A stretch of DNA of 30,811 nt from Verrucomicrobia bacterium UBA1727 (GTDB lineage Bacteria > Verrucomicrobiota > Kiritimatiellia > RFP12 > UBA1067), in assembly GCA_002315875.1 (NCBI GenBank), contig DCIL01000011.1, positions 9,491 through 40,301 of the forward strand, given 5' to 3'. Shown piece by piece: positions 1 to 6,980 of the stretch. The position numbers and the translations under genes are program-made. The notes beneath the pieces were generated by a model. That model did no database searches, was not told where the DNA came from, and worked only from the letters and a program-made list of their open reading frames with translations. Positions within the stretch are counted from its first letter, which is position 1; every line of letters begins with the position of its first letter.

Positions 1-250
1 AGCCGAGCTCCTTGGCGTACTGAACCGCGCCTTCGGCCATGTAACGGAGAATCGTGGGGTTCGCATACTTGCGGGCGCCCTTCGAGACCTGCATGATAAC
101 GGGCGACTTCGTCTCGACAGCGGCCTGAACGATGGCCTGCATCTGCTCCATCGTATTGAAGTTGAACGCGGGAATCGCATAACCGCCCTTGACGGCCTTA
201 GCGAACATCTTCTTGGTATTGACAAGACCAAGCTTCTTGTAACTGACCAT
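1..250 (-). CDS. fba: Class II fructose-bisphosphate aldolase, N-terminal part (runs off the window)
   Basis: The minus strand from the ATG at 248-250 reads MVSYKKLGLVNTKKMFAKAV, continuing with AIPAFNFNTMEQMQAIVQAA and a VIMQVSKGARKYAN stretch. This is the characteristic N-terminus of class II, zinc-dependent fructose-bisphosphate aldolase, which interconverts fructose 1,6-bisphosphate with DHAP and glyceraldehyde 3-phosphate in cytosolic glycolysis and gluconeogenesis. Only about 83 residues are present; the zinc ligands lie beyond position 1. The start is supported by an AAGGAG ribosome-binding site a few bases upstream (257-265) and by a near-consensus promoter at 292-320. It is a housekeeping gene and marks the edge of the polysaccharide locus rather than being part of it. 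Confidence 0.93.
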   Translation of the reverse strand, partial: MVSYKKLGLVNTKKMFAKAVKGGYAIPAFNFNTMEQMQAIVQAAVETKSPVIMQVSKGARKYANPTILRYMAEGAVQYAKELG

Positions 251-291
251 TTGTGTTTCTCCTTAGAGTATTAGTGGATAAAAACGCGCGA

Positions 292-320
292 ATTATATCA
301 TTTTTGGCGTTAACAGTCAA
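292..320 (-). promoter_or_regulatory. Sigma70-type promoter of fba
   Basis: On the minus strand a -35 TTGACT (315-320) is followed by exactly 17 bases and then TATAAT (292-297), preceded by TGA to make an extended -10. The predicted start of transcription near 285 gives a leader of about 35 bases containing AAGGAG. The -35 box overlaps the stop codon of the preceding DUF2235 gene (317-319), so fba is transcribed independently of that operon. Confidence 0.88.
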
Positions 321-1171
321 ATTGAAGCAGCAGTTGCGGCTGTCGCCTGAACACTGAAATGACGTTTTAGGGATTTGGGAAATTGGCGGCGAAGCGGACG
401 AATGAGACCCCAAAGATTGGACGCAAGCCGCAGCGAATCGTGACGAATTGCGCACCGAAGAAGTTCAATCTCGCCTTTATTGTCTACAGGAATCGCATCC
501 TTGACCATTAGTCCGCGCTCCACTGCCGCGCTAACAATCCACGCTCGCGCCAGATCTGCAAGCGTATGGTCATCTTCATAGAGTCCGCCGACATCACTAT
601 GCGAGCCCGGGAAAAGTTCCTCCTCGACCAGGGGGACGAATGGATAGAGCCCGCCACGCGGCAAGGCCTTTTTAGGAGCGCGCAGAGGAACATATGCGAA
701 GAACCGCCGCGCCTCGTGCTCGGAAACCGCGTGGCGGGCATGACGAACGTTTTCAGGACACGTCTCGCTCACCTCAAGATCTGGAATGGCATCAACGGTG
801 TCCCAGAGTCCGAGATACGTCACTTCAACGCCGAGTTTATTGAGCCACGCCGCGAAATGCCGCGCCAGCAAGGCCCCGCGCGAAAACCCGAAAAGGAAGA
901 CCTGCGGTGAGGTGTAGAGAGTAGGTGTAGGTGTAGAATGGACGAAGTAGTTCTGCTCGAACCAACGGCGGGCGCGGGCGAAGATCACCCTCCATCCGAC
1001 TCCGGCGACTCCGCCGACGAACCATGAACCCACCTTGGCCCCGGGGCCATTTTCAAGATGACAAAGTTGCGCTACAGAATCGACAAGACATTGTTCATAC
1101 ACGAGGGAAACGTTGGTCTTCTTGCCGTGAACACCTTGGCCCGTCCCCTCGAAGAACAACGCGAGGTTCAT
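317..1171 (-). CDS. DUF2235 (Tle1-like) alpha/beta hydrolase
   Basis: A 284-residue protein with DUF2235 landmarks: an N-terminal LALFFEGTGQ strand, the nucleophile elbow VFLFGFSRG (Ser97), LGLWDTVDAI (119-128) and FPGSHSDVGG (187-196) with a likely catalytic His. The family includes phospholipase effectors of type VI secretion (Tle1) and many uncharacterised serine hydrolases. I see no signal peptide and no secretion genes nearby, so an effector role is not supported. It starts at an ATGA overlap with the 187-residue gene upstream and is probably co-transcribed with it and the ABC exporter. Residues 77-89 (HSTPTPTLYTS core) look like a short in-frame insertion just before the nucleophile strand; a very similar sequence occurs in the aminotransferase at 27990-29192. 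Confidence 0.8.
   Translation of the reverse strand: MNLALFFEGTGQGVHGKKTNVSLVYEQCLVDSVAQLCHLENGPGAKVGSWFVGGVAGVGWRVIFARARRWFEQNYFVHSTPTPTLYTSPQVFLFGFSRGALLARHFAAWLNKLGVEVTYLGLWDTVDAIPDLEVSETCPENVRHARHAVSEHEARRFFAYVPLRAPKKALPRGGLYPFVPLVEEELFPGSHSDVGGLYEDDHTLADLARAWIVSAAVERGLMVKDAIPVDNKGEIELLRCAIRHDSLRLASNLWGLIRPLRRQFPKSLKRHFSVQATAATAASI
905..943 (-). repeat. C/T-rich short in-frame element within the DUF2235 gene
   Basis: The coding strand from 943 downwards carries TCCATTCTACACCTACACCT followed by a further C/T-rich stretch, encoding V-H-S-T-P-T-P-T-L-Y-T-S-P. Aligned with 28670 downwards in the DegT gene, about 30 of the first 35 bases match, and both copies are read in the same frame. It sits between WFEQNYF and the conserved QVFLFGFSRG strand, where the family does not need this sequence. 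That the two copies share origin is an inference from the match. Confidence 0.6.
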
Positions 1172-1731
1172 CCGCGAACAAGTAGCATGAGTCGTCCGAT
1201 TTCGCGCCCGGTCAACGGACGCTTCAGCGGCACCTCAATCGTCTTCTCTTCGCCCTCCGCTGGAAGAGCATCGAAATCAAGAACACCCTGGGCGATCGCC
1301 TTCGGGGTATCCTTCTCCCCCAGCATCTGTGCCAGCGCGTCCATCGGAGAACTGGCGATGTCCGCATATCCCGTCATCGCCTTTTCCATAAAATCGGCGC
1401 CCATTTTCAGCGCGTATTTTGCGGAGAGTCGCACGAAACGCCGCGCCAGCTGGATCGAAACGGGTTCGGTGATCGTGACGGCAATGCCGCAATGACCCTC
1501 GATCTCCTCACGAAAGAGACAGCGTTTCGTCCATTCCTCGGACGAAAAGTCAGCCGTCCCCTTCTTGAATGTCATTTCCCGCGCGGCGCTTTTCTTCGCA
1601 ATGCCCGTCCGCGGCCAGATCAGATCGACCGCACCAAGATTGCGGCTCTTGAGGAGGCGCTTTTCCGGCACTCCCGTAAGTTCCGCCTTCAAAAGCAGAA
1701 TCTCAACGTTCACCTTGTTGGTTTTTGCCAT
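1168..1731 (-). CDS. Hypothetical protein, 187 aa, between ABC exporter and DUF2235 hydrolase
   Basis: I do not recognise a family. The 187-residue product has no signal peptide or membrane segment. It looks mixed alpha/beta, with a strand-like N-terminus (KVNVEILLLKAELTG), a central FREEIEGHCGIAVTITEPVS region and a helical second half. An acidic linker (residues about 150-162) follows, and the C-terminus ends in GREIGRLMLLVRG. The start is convincing: GGAGG lies 6 bases before the ATG, and the stop overlaps the DUF2235 start by ATGA. It lies 22 bases after the ABC exporter stop in the same direction. The tight coupling to the hydrolase suggests the two proteins act together, for instance as partner or inhibitor, but nothing in the sequence proves this. 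Confidence 0.7.
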   Translation of the reverse strand: MAKTNKVNVEILLLKAELTGVPEKRLLKSRNLGAVDLIWPRTGIAKKSAAREMTFKKGTADFSSEEWTKRCLFREEIEGHCGIAVTITEPVSIQLARRFVRLSAKYALKMGADFMEKAMTGYADIASSPMDALAQMLGEKDTPKAIAQGVLDFDALPAEGEEKTIEVPLKRPLTGREIGRLMLLVRG

Positions 1732-1753
1732 ACGTTACCTCCAGTTTGGATCA

Positions 1754-3745
1754 TCAATTCTGATGCTGCATGTCGCAGAGTTTGCGGTAGACACCGTTCT
1801 TCGCATAAAGCTCATCGTGGGTGCCGCGTTCGACGATCTTGCCGTGATCCATCACCAGGATGAGGTCGGCATCGCGAATCGTAGAGAGGCGATGCGCGAT
1901 AGCGAAGACCGTACGGTTGGCCATAAGATTGTTGAGCGCGTCCTGCACCAGCTTCTCGGTCACTGTATCAAGCGCACTCGTCGCTTCGTCGAGAATGAGG
2001 ATCGGCGGATTACGAAGGATCGCGCGCGCGATTGCGACGCGCTGGCGCTCGCCGCCGGAGAGCGCGAAACCCTTCTCGCCAGCCATACGCGCATAACCTT
2101 CGGGCTGGGCCATGATGAACTCGTGGGCGTTCGCCATCTTCGCCGCCGCCACGACCTGATCATGCGTGGCCCAGGGCGAACCGTATTTGATGTTCTCCTC
2201 GATCGTATCGTTGAAAAGGATCGTCTCCTGCTGGACCGATCCCACCAGACGGCGCAGGTCGGAAACGCGCATATCCCTGAGATCGATGCCATCCATCGTG
2301 ATTCGACCGGATTGAGGATCGAAAAACCTCGCCAGCATTCCTGACACCGTGGTCTTACCTGAGCCGGTGCCGCCGACCACCGCGACCATCTTGCCGCGGG
2401 GGATGTCGAACGAAACGTGTGAGACCGCGTCATGGTCGGCGGTATCGTAGCGGAAGGAAACATCGTCAAAGACGACCTTGTCGTCGAAGGAGGTCTTCTC
2501 TTTTGCATCGGCCTTTTCGGGAAGTTCCATATCAAGATCCATGATTGACCAGATACGCTGCAGACTCACTTGGGCCGTCTCAATCTGAACGGCAAGATTC
2601 GACATCTGCTTAACCGGTTTGTAGATCAAAAGAAGCGGAGCCAGCATCGGAATCACATCCGCCAGCGTCACGTGCATGGCAAAGCACCAGACGAGAAAAC
2701 CGCATATGAGCACGATGCCGATCGTCTCAACCGTCGGCCCGACCAACATGCCGGCGCGGACGGCGCGCAATGTGGACGACAGGACGTTGCGGTTTGCCTG
2801 GCAGTACTTTTCATTCTCGAATTCTTCCGCATTATAGGCCTTGATGACGCGCACGCAGGTGAAGACCTCATGCAGCCGTCCGCCCAGAACAGAACCTCGC
2901 TCCATGGTCTTGCGCGACCATTTGCGGATTACCTTGCCAAGACCGATGACCGGCAGCATGAACGCCGGCATGCCGACTACGATTATCGCCAGCGTTGGTA
3001 GCATCTGGTTTTCAATCGCAAACCAGATGATGAATCCGACCGCCAGCATGATTTCAAAAGGCGCACGGGCGAGTTCCGCCAACATGCCTTGTATGATCTG
3101 CTGGACGGCGGCCGGATCGCCGGCCGAACGCATCAGCAGCTGACCAACGTCTACGCGTCCGTGGAACTGAAGTGATTGTCGATTGATCTTCTTAAGCAGG
3201 TCGACACGGAGATCCGCAACCACGTGTGAAGCCGCCCATGTAAGGCAATACTGATTCAAGAACATGAAGAACCAGCGCAGAAACGCCACAAAGGGGATGC
3301 CGATTATCGCAACGAAAAGAAGCGGCACGCCGATGGATCCGTCCTCGTTTCGCAACTCGAATCCCAGCTTGTGGGCAACCCGCTCGACTTTCGGAAACCA
3401 TGAAGGAAGTTGTGAGGCCTTCTTCAGCTCGCGCGCCATGCGATTCTCATCAGTCTTCGCAGGCGACTTCTGCACCTCTGGGCGCTGATCTGCCTTCTCG
3501 ACCCCCTTCTCAAGGTCCTTAAACTTAGCCGTAACACTCGCCACATGCTCGTTCTCGCTTACCTTCTTCAACGCTGGTTGCACAACGCCGAAAATCGGGA
3601 GCAAAGTGCCGGCCGTCAACATGCCGCAGACAATTCCAACGACTATGCGAAACCTATAGCGCCTCGCGTATTTCCAAACACGACCATATGCCTCGCGCGC
3701 GGAATATTCTCGGTCAAAGAACTCTTTTGTATACTCAATGCCCAT
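1754..3745 (-). CDS. MsbA-like ABC exporter (fused membrane and ATPase domains)
   Basis: A 663-residue half-transporter. The N-terminal part is a type I exporter membrane domain, with membrane segments near residues 33-55, 139-162, 228-265 and 333-356. The C-terminal part is an ATPase domain with Walker A GGTGSGKT (458-465), Q-loop SVQQE, signature LSGGE (562-566), Walker B ILILDEAT (Asp586, Glu587) and switch His in AIAHR. The best relatives are MsbA-type lipid or lipid-linked glycan flippases of the inner membrane, which fits a polysaccharide locus. The loop after the first membrane segment (about 58-138) is charged and much longer than is usual for MsbA. I chose the ATG at 3745; a longer frame to 3892 would run through the promoter and into the divergent gene. 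The substrate is inferred, not shown. Confidence 0.85.
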   Translation of the reverse strand: MGIEYTKEFFDREYSAREAYGRVWKYARRYRFRIVVGIVCGMLTAGTLLPIFGVVQPALKKVSENEHVASVTAKFKDLEKGVEKADQRPEVQKSPAKTDENRMARELKKASQLPSWFPKVERVAHKLGFELRNEDGSIGVPLLFVAIIGIPFVAFLRWFFMFLNQYCLTWAASHVVADLRVDLLKKINRQSLQFHGRVDVGQLLMRSAGDPAAVQQIIQGMLAELARAPFEIMLAVGFIIWFAIENQMLPTLAIIVVGMPAFMLPVIGLGKVIRKWSRKTMERGSVLGGRLHEVFTCVRVIKAYNAEEFENEKYCQANRNVLSSTLRAVRAGMLVGPTVETIGIVLICGFLVWCFAMHVTLADVIPMLAPLLLIYKPVKQMSNLAVQIETAQVSLQRIWSIMDLDMELPEKADAKEKTSFDDKVVFDDVSFRYDTADHDAVSHVSFDIPRGKMVAVVGGTGSGKTTVSGMLARFFDPQSGRITMDGIDLRDMRVSDLRRLVGSVQQETILFNDTIEENIKYGSPWATHDQVVAAAKMANAHEFIMAQPEGYARMAGEKGFALSGGERQRVAIARAILRNPPILILDEATSALDTVTEKLVQDALNNLMANRTVFAIAHRLSTIRDADLILVMDHGKIVERGTHDELYAKNGVYRKLCDMQHQN

Positions 3746-3755
3746 AATTATCGGT

Positions 3756-3761
3756 ATTATA
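3756..3761 (-). promoter_or_regulatory. -10 box of the ABC exporter operon
   Basis: The minus strand reads TGGTATAATACC, an extended -10 centred on 3756-3761. The -35 region at 17-base spacing is poor. The predicted transcript start falls only about 4 bases before the ATG at 3745, so the mRNA would be nearly leaderless. The sequence GGTATTATACC at 3753-3763 is itself an 11-base palindrome. Confidence 0.65.
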
Positions 3762-3812
3762 CCATAAAACGTCCGATTGGGGATGTAAGCAATTCGCGAT
3801 GGTTGTTTATGA

Positions 3813-3818
3813 TATAAT
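3813..3818 (+). promoter_or_regulatory. -10 box of the plus-strand DUF1796 gene, leaderless arrangement
   Basis: The plus strand reads TATGATATAATACCATTATG, an extended -10 (TGATATAAT) with TATAAT at 3813-3818 and the ATG at 3825, only 6 bases on. The usual 6-7 base distance to the transcript start puts +1 at or next to the A of the ATG. No Shine-Dalgarno sequence fits in the remaining space. The box forms an inverted pair with the ABC exporter promoter: GGTATTATA at 3753-3761 and TATAATACC at 3813-3821. Confidence 0.65.
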
Positions 3819-3824
3819 ACCATT

Positions 3825-4604
3825 ATGAAAAAGGAATATGACTTCATCTTCGGTCTTGGAAACGCGTGCAGTTGCACACAGACCATTCGCAAAGCCGGAC
3901 TTCAATTCCTTTCGCTTCCCTTCGACTGGATCATCATGGAGGATAGCGATGACCTCCTTAGACGAGTTGACATCATCAAAAACAAGTTCCGCGGATGGTT
4001 CGAGCAAAAAGACCTGATCAAGATCAGATCCTATCCCGAAGGAAACAAGGACATCTACCGCAACGCGGCCACCGGAACCATCTTCAACCACGAGTTCAAG
4101 ATGAACGAAGATCTTGCAACGCGATTTCCTGCCGTTCGTCAGAAATACGACCGCCGTATCGCCCGCTTCCTTGAGTTGCTCGACTCAGCAAAACGCATTT
4201 TAATTGTCCGCATGGATCGTCCCGACCAGGTTCCACTAACTTCGGAAGCGGACTGCCGCAACGCATTGACGCGACTCGGCGCGCTCTACCCACATGCGGA
4301 ATTCTCTCTGCTTCACCTGACGATGGCCGAAGGCGTGGCCTTTCGCGACCGTCAAGTACAGGAGCCTGGCAACGGAATCCTGCGAATCGCCTTTGACTAT
4401 CGTGACACGACGCCGGGCGTACCGCCTTTTGCCGTCAACTTCGACCAGACCGCAGCTGCGCTTTCCGAGGTCGCCACGGTCAAGGACTACCGCACCCAGG
4501 CGGAAAAACGCGCCTATTCCGATCAAATGCGGCGCGCAAGGTGGGCCAAGCACGGGGCTAAGACCTGGTTCGGCTATATTCTCGCCAAACTCAAGCTCGC
4601 TTAA
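3825..4604 (+). CDS. DUF1796 papain-like protein, stand-alone
   Basis: A 259-residue soluble protein with the DUF1796 pattern. It opens with YDFIFGLGNACSCTQ (candidate nucleophile Cys15), then PFDW (32-35), IFNHEFK with His89, KYDRRIARFLE (about 107-117) and a RILIVRMD strand (124-131). Pfam calls this family putative papain-like cysteine peptidase, but the substrates are unknown and members often sit in glycan clusters. The N-terminal domain of the 781-residue protein at 6977-9322 is a clear paralogue: ACSC, AGLQ, PFDW and the RRI helix all recur. This is the only plus-strand gene in the window and it shares a divergent control region with the ABC exporter. Its TAA overlaps the convergent gene's TAA. 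Family assignment is good; enzymatic role is open. Confidence 0.82.
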   Translation: MKKEYDFIFGLGNACSCTQTIRKAGLQFLSLPFDWIIMEDSDDLLRRVDIIKNKFRGWFEQKDLIKIRSYPEGNKDIYRNAATGTIFNHEFKMNEDLATRFPAVRQKYDRRIARFLELLDSAKRILIVRMDRPDQVPLTSEADCRNALTRLGALYPHAEFSLLHLTMAEGVAFRDRQVQEPGNGILRIAFDYRDTTPGVPPFAVNFDQTAAALSEVATVKDYRTQAEKRAYSDQMRRARWAKHGAKTWFGYILAKLKLA

Positions 4605-5569
4605 TCGTATCGCCCGAGGTCGTAGACTTTAGCCCATTCGTAACCGGACGAAAGTATCATTGCGGCAACCGAGCCGGAAGTGCAACCAGCGAGGAGTCCT
4701 CGGCATTTCGAAAGCAGCATGATCGAGACCATGTACTGCCTGGACATCTCCAACGCGCGAGCACCGTCGCCGATCGCACCTGAGCTGACCAAAAAACCCT
4801 GCTCATACTTCGGCATACAAGTCTGATAACGAATTAGCTTGTCACCGAACGCATCGCGGAAAAGCTTGTCAATGACGGGATCTTCAGTCGCCAGGAAAAC
4901 CTTGGAATAGCCATGCTCACGACAGGCCGCCTTTGCATCCGCGACGACCTGTTCCGGCTCTGGCTGCACCTGATGCCATTTCGGCTTCAGCTTCAGATAA
5001 TCAGTTCCGCGCGCCAGGCAACCGAGCACATTGCCGTCGCCGAAGTTCTCCGCCATAACCCGCCCGACCTCGGCGGCAATCGCATCGCTCATTCGCAGTT
5101 GCTCCTGAACGAGCTTTCGCCAGGCCAACAGCTCGGGATGCCCCTCCTTCAGGTAATAAGGTTGTGTCAGCGGCCCGATCTGAACAGGATTGTCTGAAGT
5201 AACTTGAAGACGACTGGTCTCCATCGCATCAATCGGAGAATAGGCGGTGCACTGCTTGAAGAAACATTCCCACGGATTAAAATCAAGCCGCTGTCCGCGA
5301 TTGATGATGTTCGGCGGCGTCTGCATGTCCACATAGGGCGTCATACCGTTCTCCAACGCCCAGCGAATCCACCCAAGATTAGAATTGAAATGCGCAAAGA
5401 ATCCACACCCCATGTCATTCCGACGAATCACGAGCACCGGCTTCTTCTTGCGCGGTAGCGCACAGACCCTCGGTTCCATCGAGCGTCCAGGCAAGCTCAG
5501 GATCTTGACGCCGAACAGATAGTACTTTCGGCGACCTCCGTTAGTAACAACTCTTTCTAACAATTTCAT
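4601..5569 (-). CDS. Fucosyltransferase-like glycosyltransferase (NodZ/O-FucT type GT-B fold)
   Basis: A 322-residue protein whose second half has the fucosyltransferase-superfamily layout. LGCLARGTDY (182-191) corresponds to the GDP-sugar-binding HxRRxD-type motif. It is followed by HQVQPEPEQV (199-208), VFLATEDP (224-231) and LLAGCTSGSVAA (292-303). The N-terminal half has GFFAHFNSNLGWIRWALENG (57-76) and a PYVD strand (78-81), typical of the acceptor half of this group. It probably transfers a 6-deoxyhexose onto the growing glycan, but the donor is not proven. The chosen ATG (5569) is the first that fits after the stop of the upstream acyltransferase at 5581; longer readings overlap that gene. 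The ribosome-binding site is a weak GGGG. It converges on the plus-strand DUF1796 gene. Confidence 0.65.
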   Translation of the reverse strand: MKLLERVVTNGGRRKYYLFGVKILSLPGRSMEPRVCALPRKKKPVLVIRRNDMGCGFFAHFNSNLGWIRWALENGMTPYVDMQTPPNIINRGQRLDFNPWECFFKQCTAYSPIDAMETSRLQVTSDNPVQIGPLTQPYYLKEGHPELLAWRKLVQEQLRMSDAIAAEVGRVMAENFGDGNVLGCLARGTDYLKLKPKWHQVQPEPEQVVADAKAACREHGYSKVFLATEDPVIDKLFRDAFGDKLIRYQTCMPKYEQGFLVSSGAIGDGARALEMSRQYMVSIMLLSKCRGLLAGCTSGSVAAMILSSGYEWAKVYDLGRYD

Positions 5570-5580
5570 GATCAACCCCG

Positions 5581-6240
5581 TCAATATTGTCCAGCGGCAG
5601 AAACAGCAGCCAATGCCTTCGGACGGCGCTTGTCCCAACTGACGCCTTCCTTCACCACGCGAGCAGGATTTCCGGCATAGGCGCAATTAGGAACCGAGAA
5701 CGACTTACCCGCAACGACAGAACCAAGCCCAACGATGGAGCCCGGCGGCAAGATGACGTTTTTCAACACATGCACGCCAAACCCGATCCATGAATGGTCT
5801 CCAATCACGATATGATGCGGCGACGCATTCGCGACCTTTCCGTTCTCATCCAACAAGGCATGCGTATCGGAGCACCAGAACTGGACCTGATGGGAAATCA
5901 GACAATCAGATCCTATCTCAAGGTTGCTGCCGTCTTCCAACATCCAGAGGGTAAGACCGACAGAATCCGTCCTCGGTCCCACGATAATGCGGCAGTTACA
6001 CACCGGACAGTCCGGAAAGCCGATCTGAAGCTTGCCCATGAAGGTTCCGCGGGGTTCCTGGAACTCGATATGGTTGTTATCCCCCCACACAAGAACACGA
6101 CATTCGGAAGGTTTCCCGATTACGACATTCCCCTTGCCGAAAATCTCACCGTTATCCGGATGAAGTTTGCGGCGGAACATCCTGCGCCGCTCCTTGCCGA
6201 TGACGAACAGCGACAGCAGATTTGCCAAGATTTTGTTCAT
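5581..6240 (-). CDS. Left-handed beta-helix (hexapeptide) acyltransferase
   Basis: A 219-residue protein with degenerate hexapeptide repeats in its second half, including LEIGSDCLISHQV, IVIGDHSWIGFGVHVLKNVI and IVGLGSVVAGKS. It has a SDTH motif (124-127, candidate catalytic His127) and the typical ending NCAYAGNPARVV. These are marks of CatB/LacA-type O-acetyltransferases, which modify sugars using acetyl-CoA. The N-terminal 85 residues are longer than in minimal family members and carry an extra strand-rich region with several Cys (CPVCNCR, 78-84). The start overlaps the upstream gene stop by ATGA at 6237-6240. Acetylation of the surface glycan or its precursor is the likely job. Confidence 0.8.
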   Translation of the reverse strand: MNKILANLLSLFVIGKERRRMFRRKLHPDNGEIFGKGNVVIGKPSECRVLVWGDNNHIEFQEPRGTFMGKLQIGFPDCPVCNCRIIVGPRTDSVGLTLWMLEDGSNLEIGSDCLISHQVQFWCSDTHALLDENGKVANASPHHIVIGDHSWIGFGVHVLKNVILPPGSIVGLGSVVAGKSFSVPNCAYAGNPARVVKEGVSWDKRRPKALAAVSAAGQY

Positions 6241-6980
6241 TTGCCCTCGAATTTAAACTTGTGAGTCTGTTTTTTTACCGTACGCGGACGGAACTCGTCG
6301 AAGATCAGCCGCCACCCGTATTTATCTCCGTACTGATCCTCCGCGGCATGATCGTCGGGATTGAACTCTGAAACGAAGCGCACATAGGTACGCGGCAGAT
6401 CATCCGTGCGCATCTTCTTGGTCCGACACTTTTCCTCCACGACGAACACGAGATCGAAGTCCTGCGCGCCAAAATTGACAAGCGATGCGTAAAGTCGTCG
6501 CATCATCTCCTCGCAGTCATCGGCAAACCAGCATTCGGGGCGCATCTTGTAGACCAAGAGATTACCGCCGGCACGAAGCTTCTCCACAAACTTGACCTTG
6601 AGATGCGCCACCCGACCGAGCATATCCGCACGATCCGCCTCCATCGCGGCGCGGTTCGCATCCGTGATGCCGCCCTGCCATTCGGACATCGGCGCCTTAC
6701 CGTGCGCATTCATCCTGGTGTTGGCGCAGCGGTAAATTGGATTAGGTCCCAGGACCTCACCGGTGTAGACGAGATCCCAATGTTCGAGACCGTAAACAAG
6801 CTCCCGCAAGGTAAAGAAACCTCCCCATTGGAAGATCGCAGACTCGCAAAATCCCCATCTGCGGAAATACCGATACGCGACTTCACAGTTGTGGCCAAGG
6901 GACATGAAAAGCTCATGTCGGTGAATGCGTCCAAAAAGGGACAGCATCATCTTGCGGATAGTATAGGACAACTTGCTCAT
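6237..6980 (-). CDS. DUF1796-like protein (SLGxNCE subgroup), stand-alone
   Basis: A 247-residue protein with MSLGHNCEVAYRYFRRWGF (candidate nucleophile Cys32), an AIFQW segment at the place of PFDW, RCANTRMNAHGK and GGITDANR, an LVYKMRP strand and a C-terminal YGWRLIFDEF block. It is a close paralogue of residues 558-781 of the neighbouring protein at 6977-9322: SLGxNCE, RCANTxxxxHGK, GGITDANRAxME and the HxxKFE end are all shared. The motif order resembles DUF1796, which suggests a divergent branch of the same papain-like fold. It overlaps the gene on each side by 4 bases and is surely co-translated with them. Function unknown; glycan assembly or modification is implied by context only. Confidence 0.72.
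   Translation of the reverse strand: MSKLSYTIRKMMLSLFGRIHRHELFMSLGHNCEVAYRYFRRWGFCESAIFQWGGFFTLRELVYGLEHWDLVYTGEVLGPNPIYRCANTRMNAHGKAPMSEWQGGITDANRAAMEADRADMLGRVAHLKVKFVEKLRAGGNLLVYKMRPECWFADDCEEMMRRLYASLVNFGAQDFDLVFVVEEKCRTKKMRTDDLPRTYVRFVSEFNPDDHAAEDQYGDKYGWRLIFDEFRPRTVKKQTHKFKFEGK

Noticed and set aside
317..1171. DUF2235 protein as a type VI secretion effector with the 187-residue protein as its immunity partner
   Set aside because: No VgrG, PAAR, Hcp or adaptor gene is present and the 187-residue protein has no signal peptide or membrane anchor; kept only as an open possibility.
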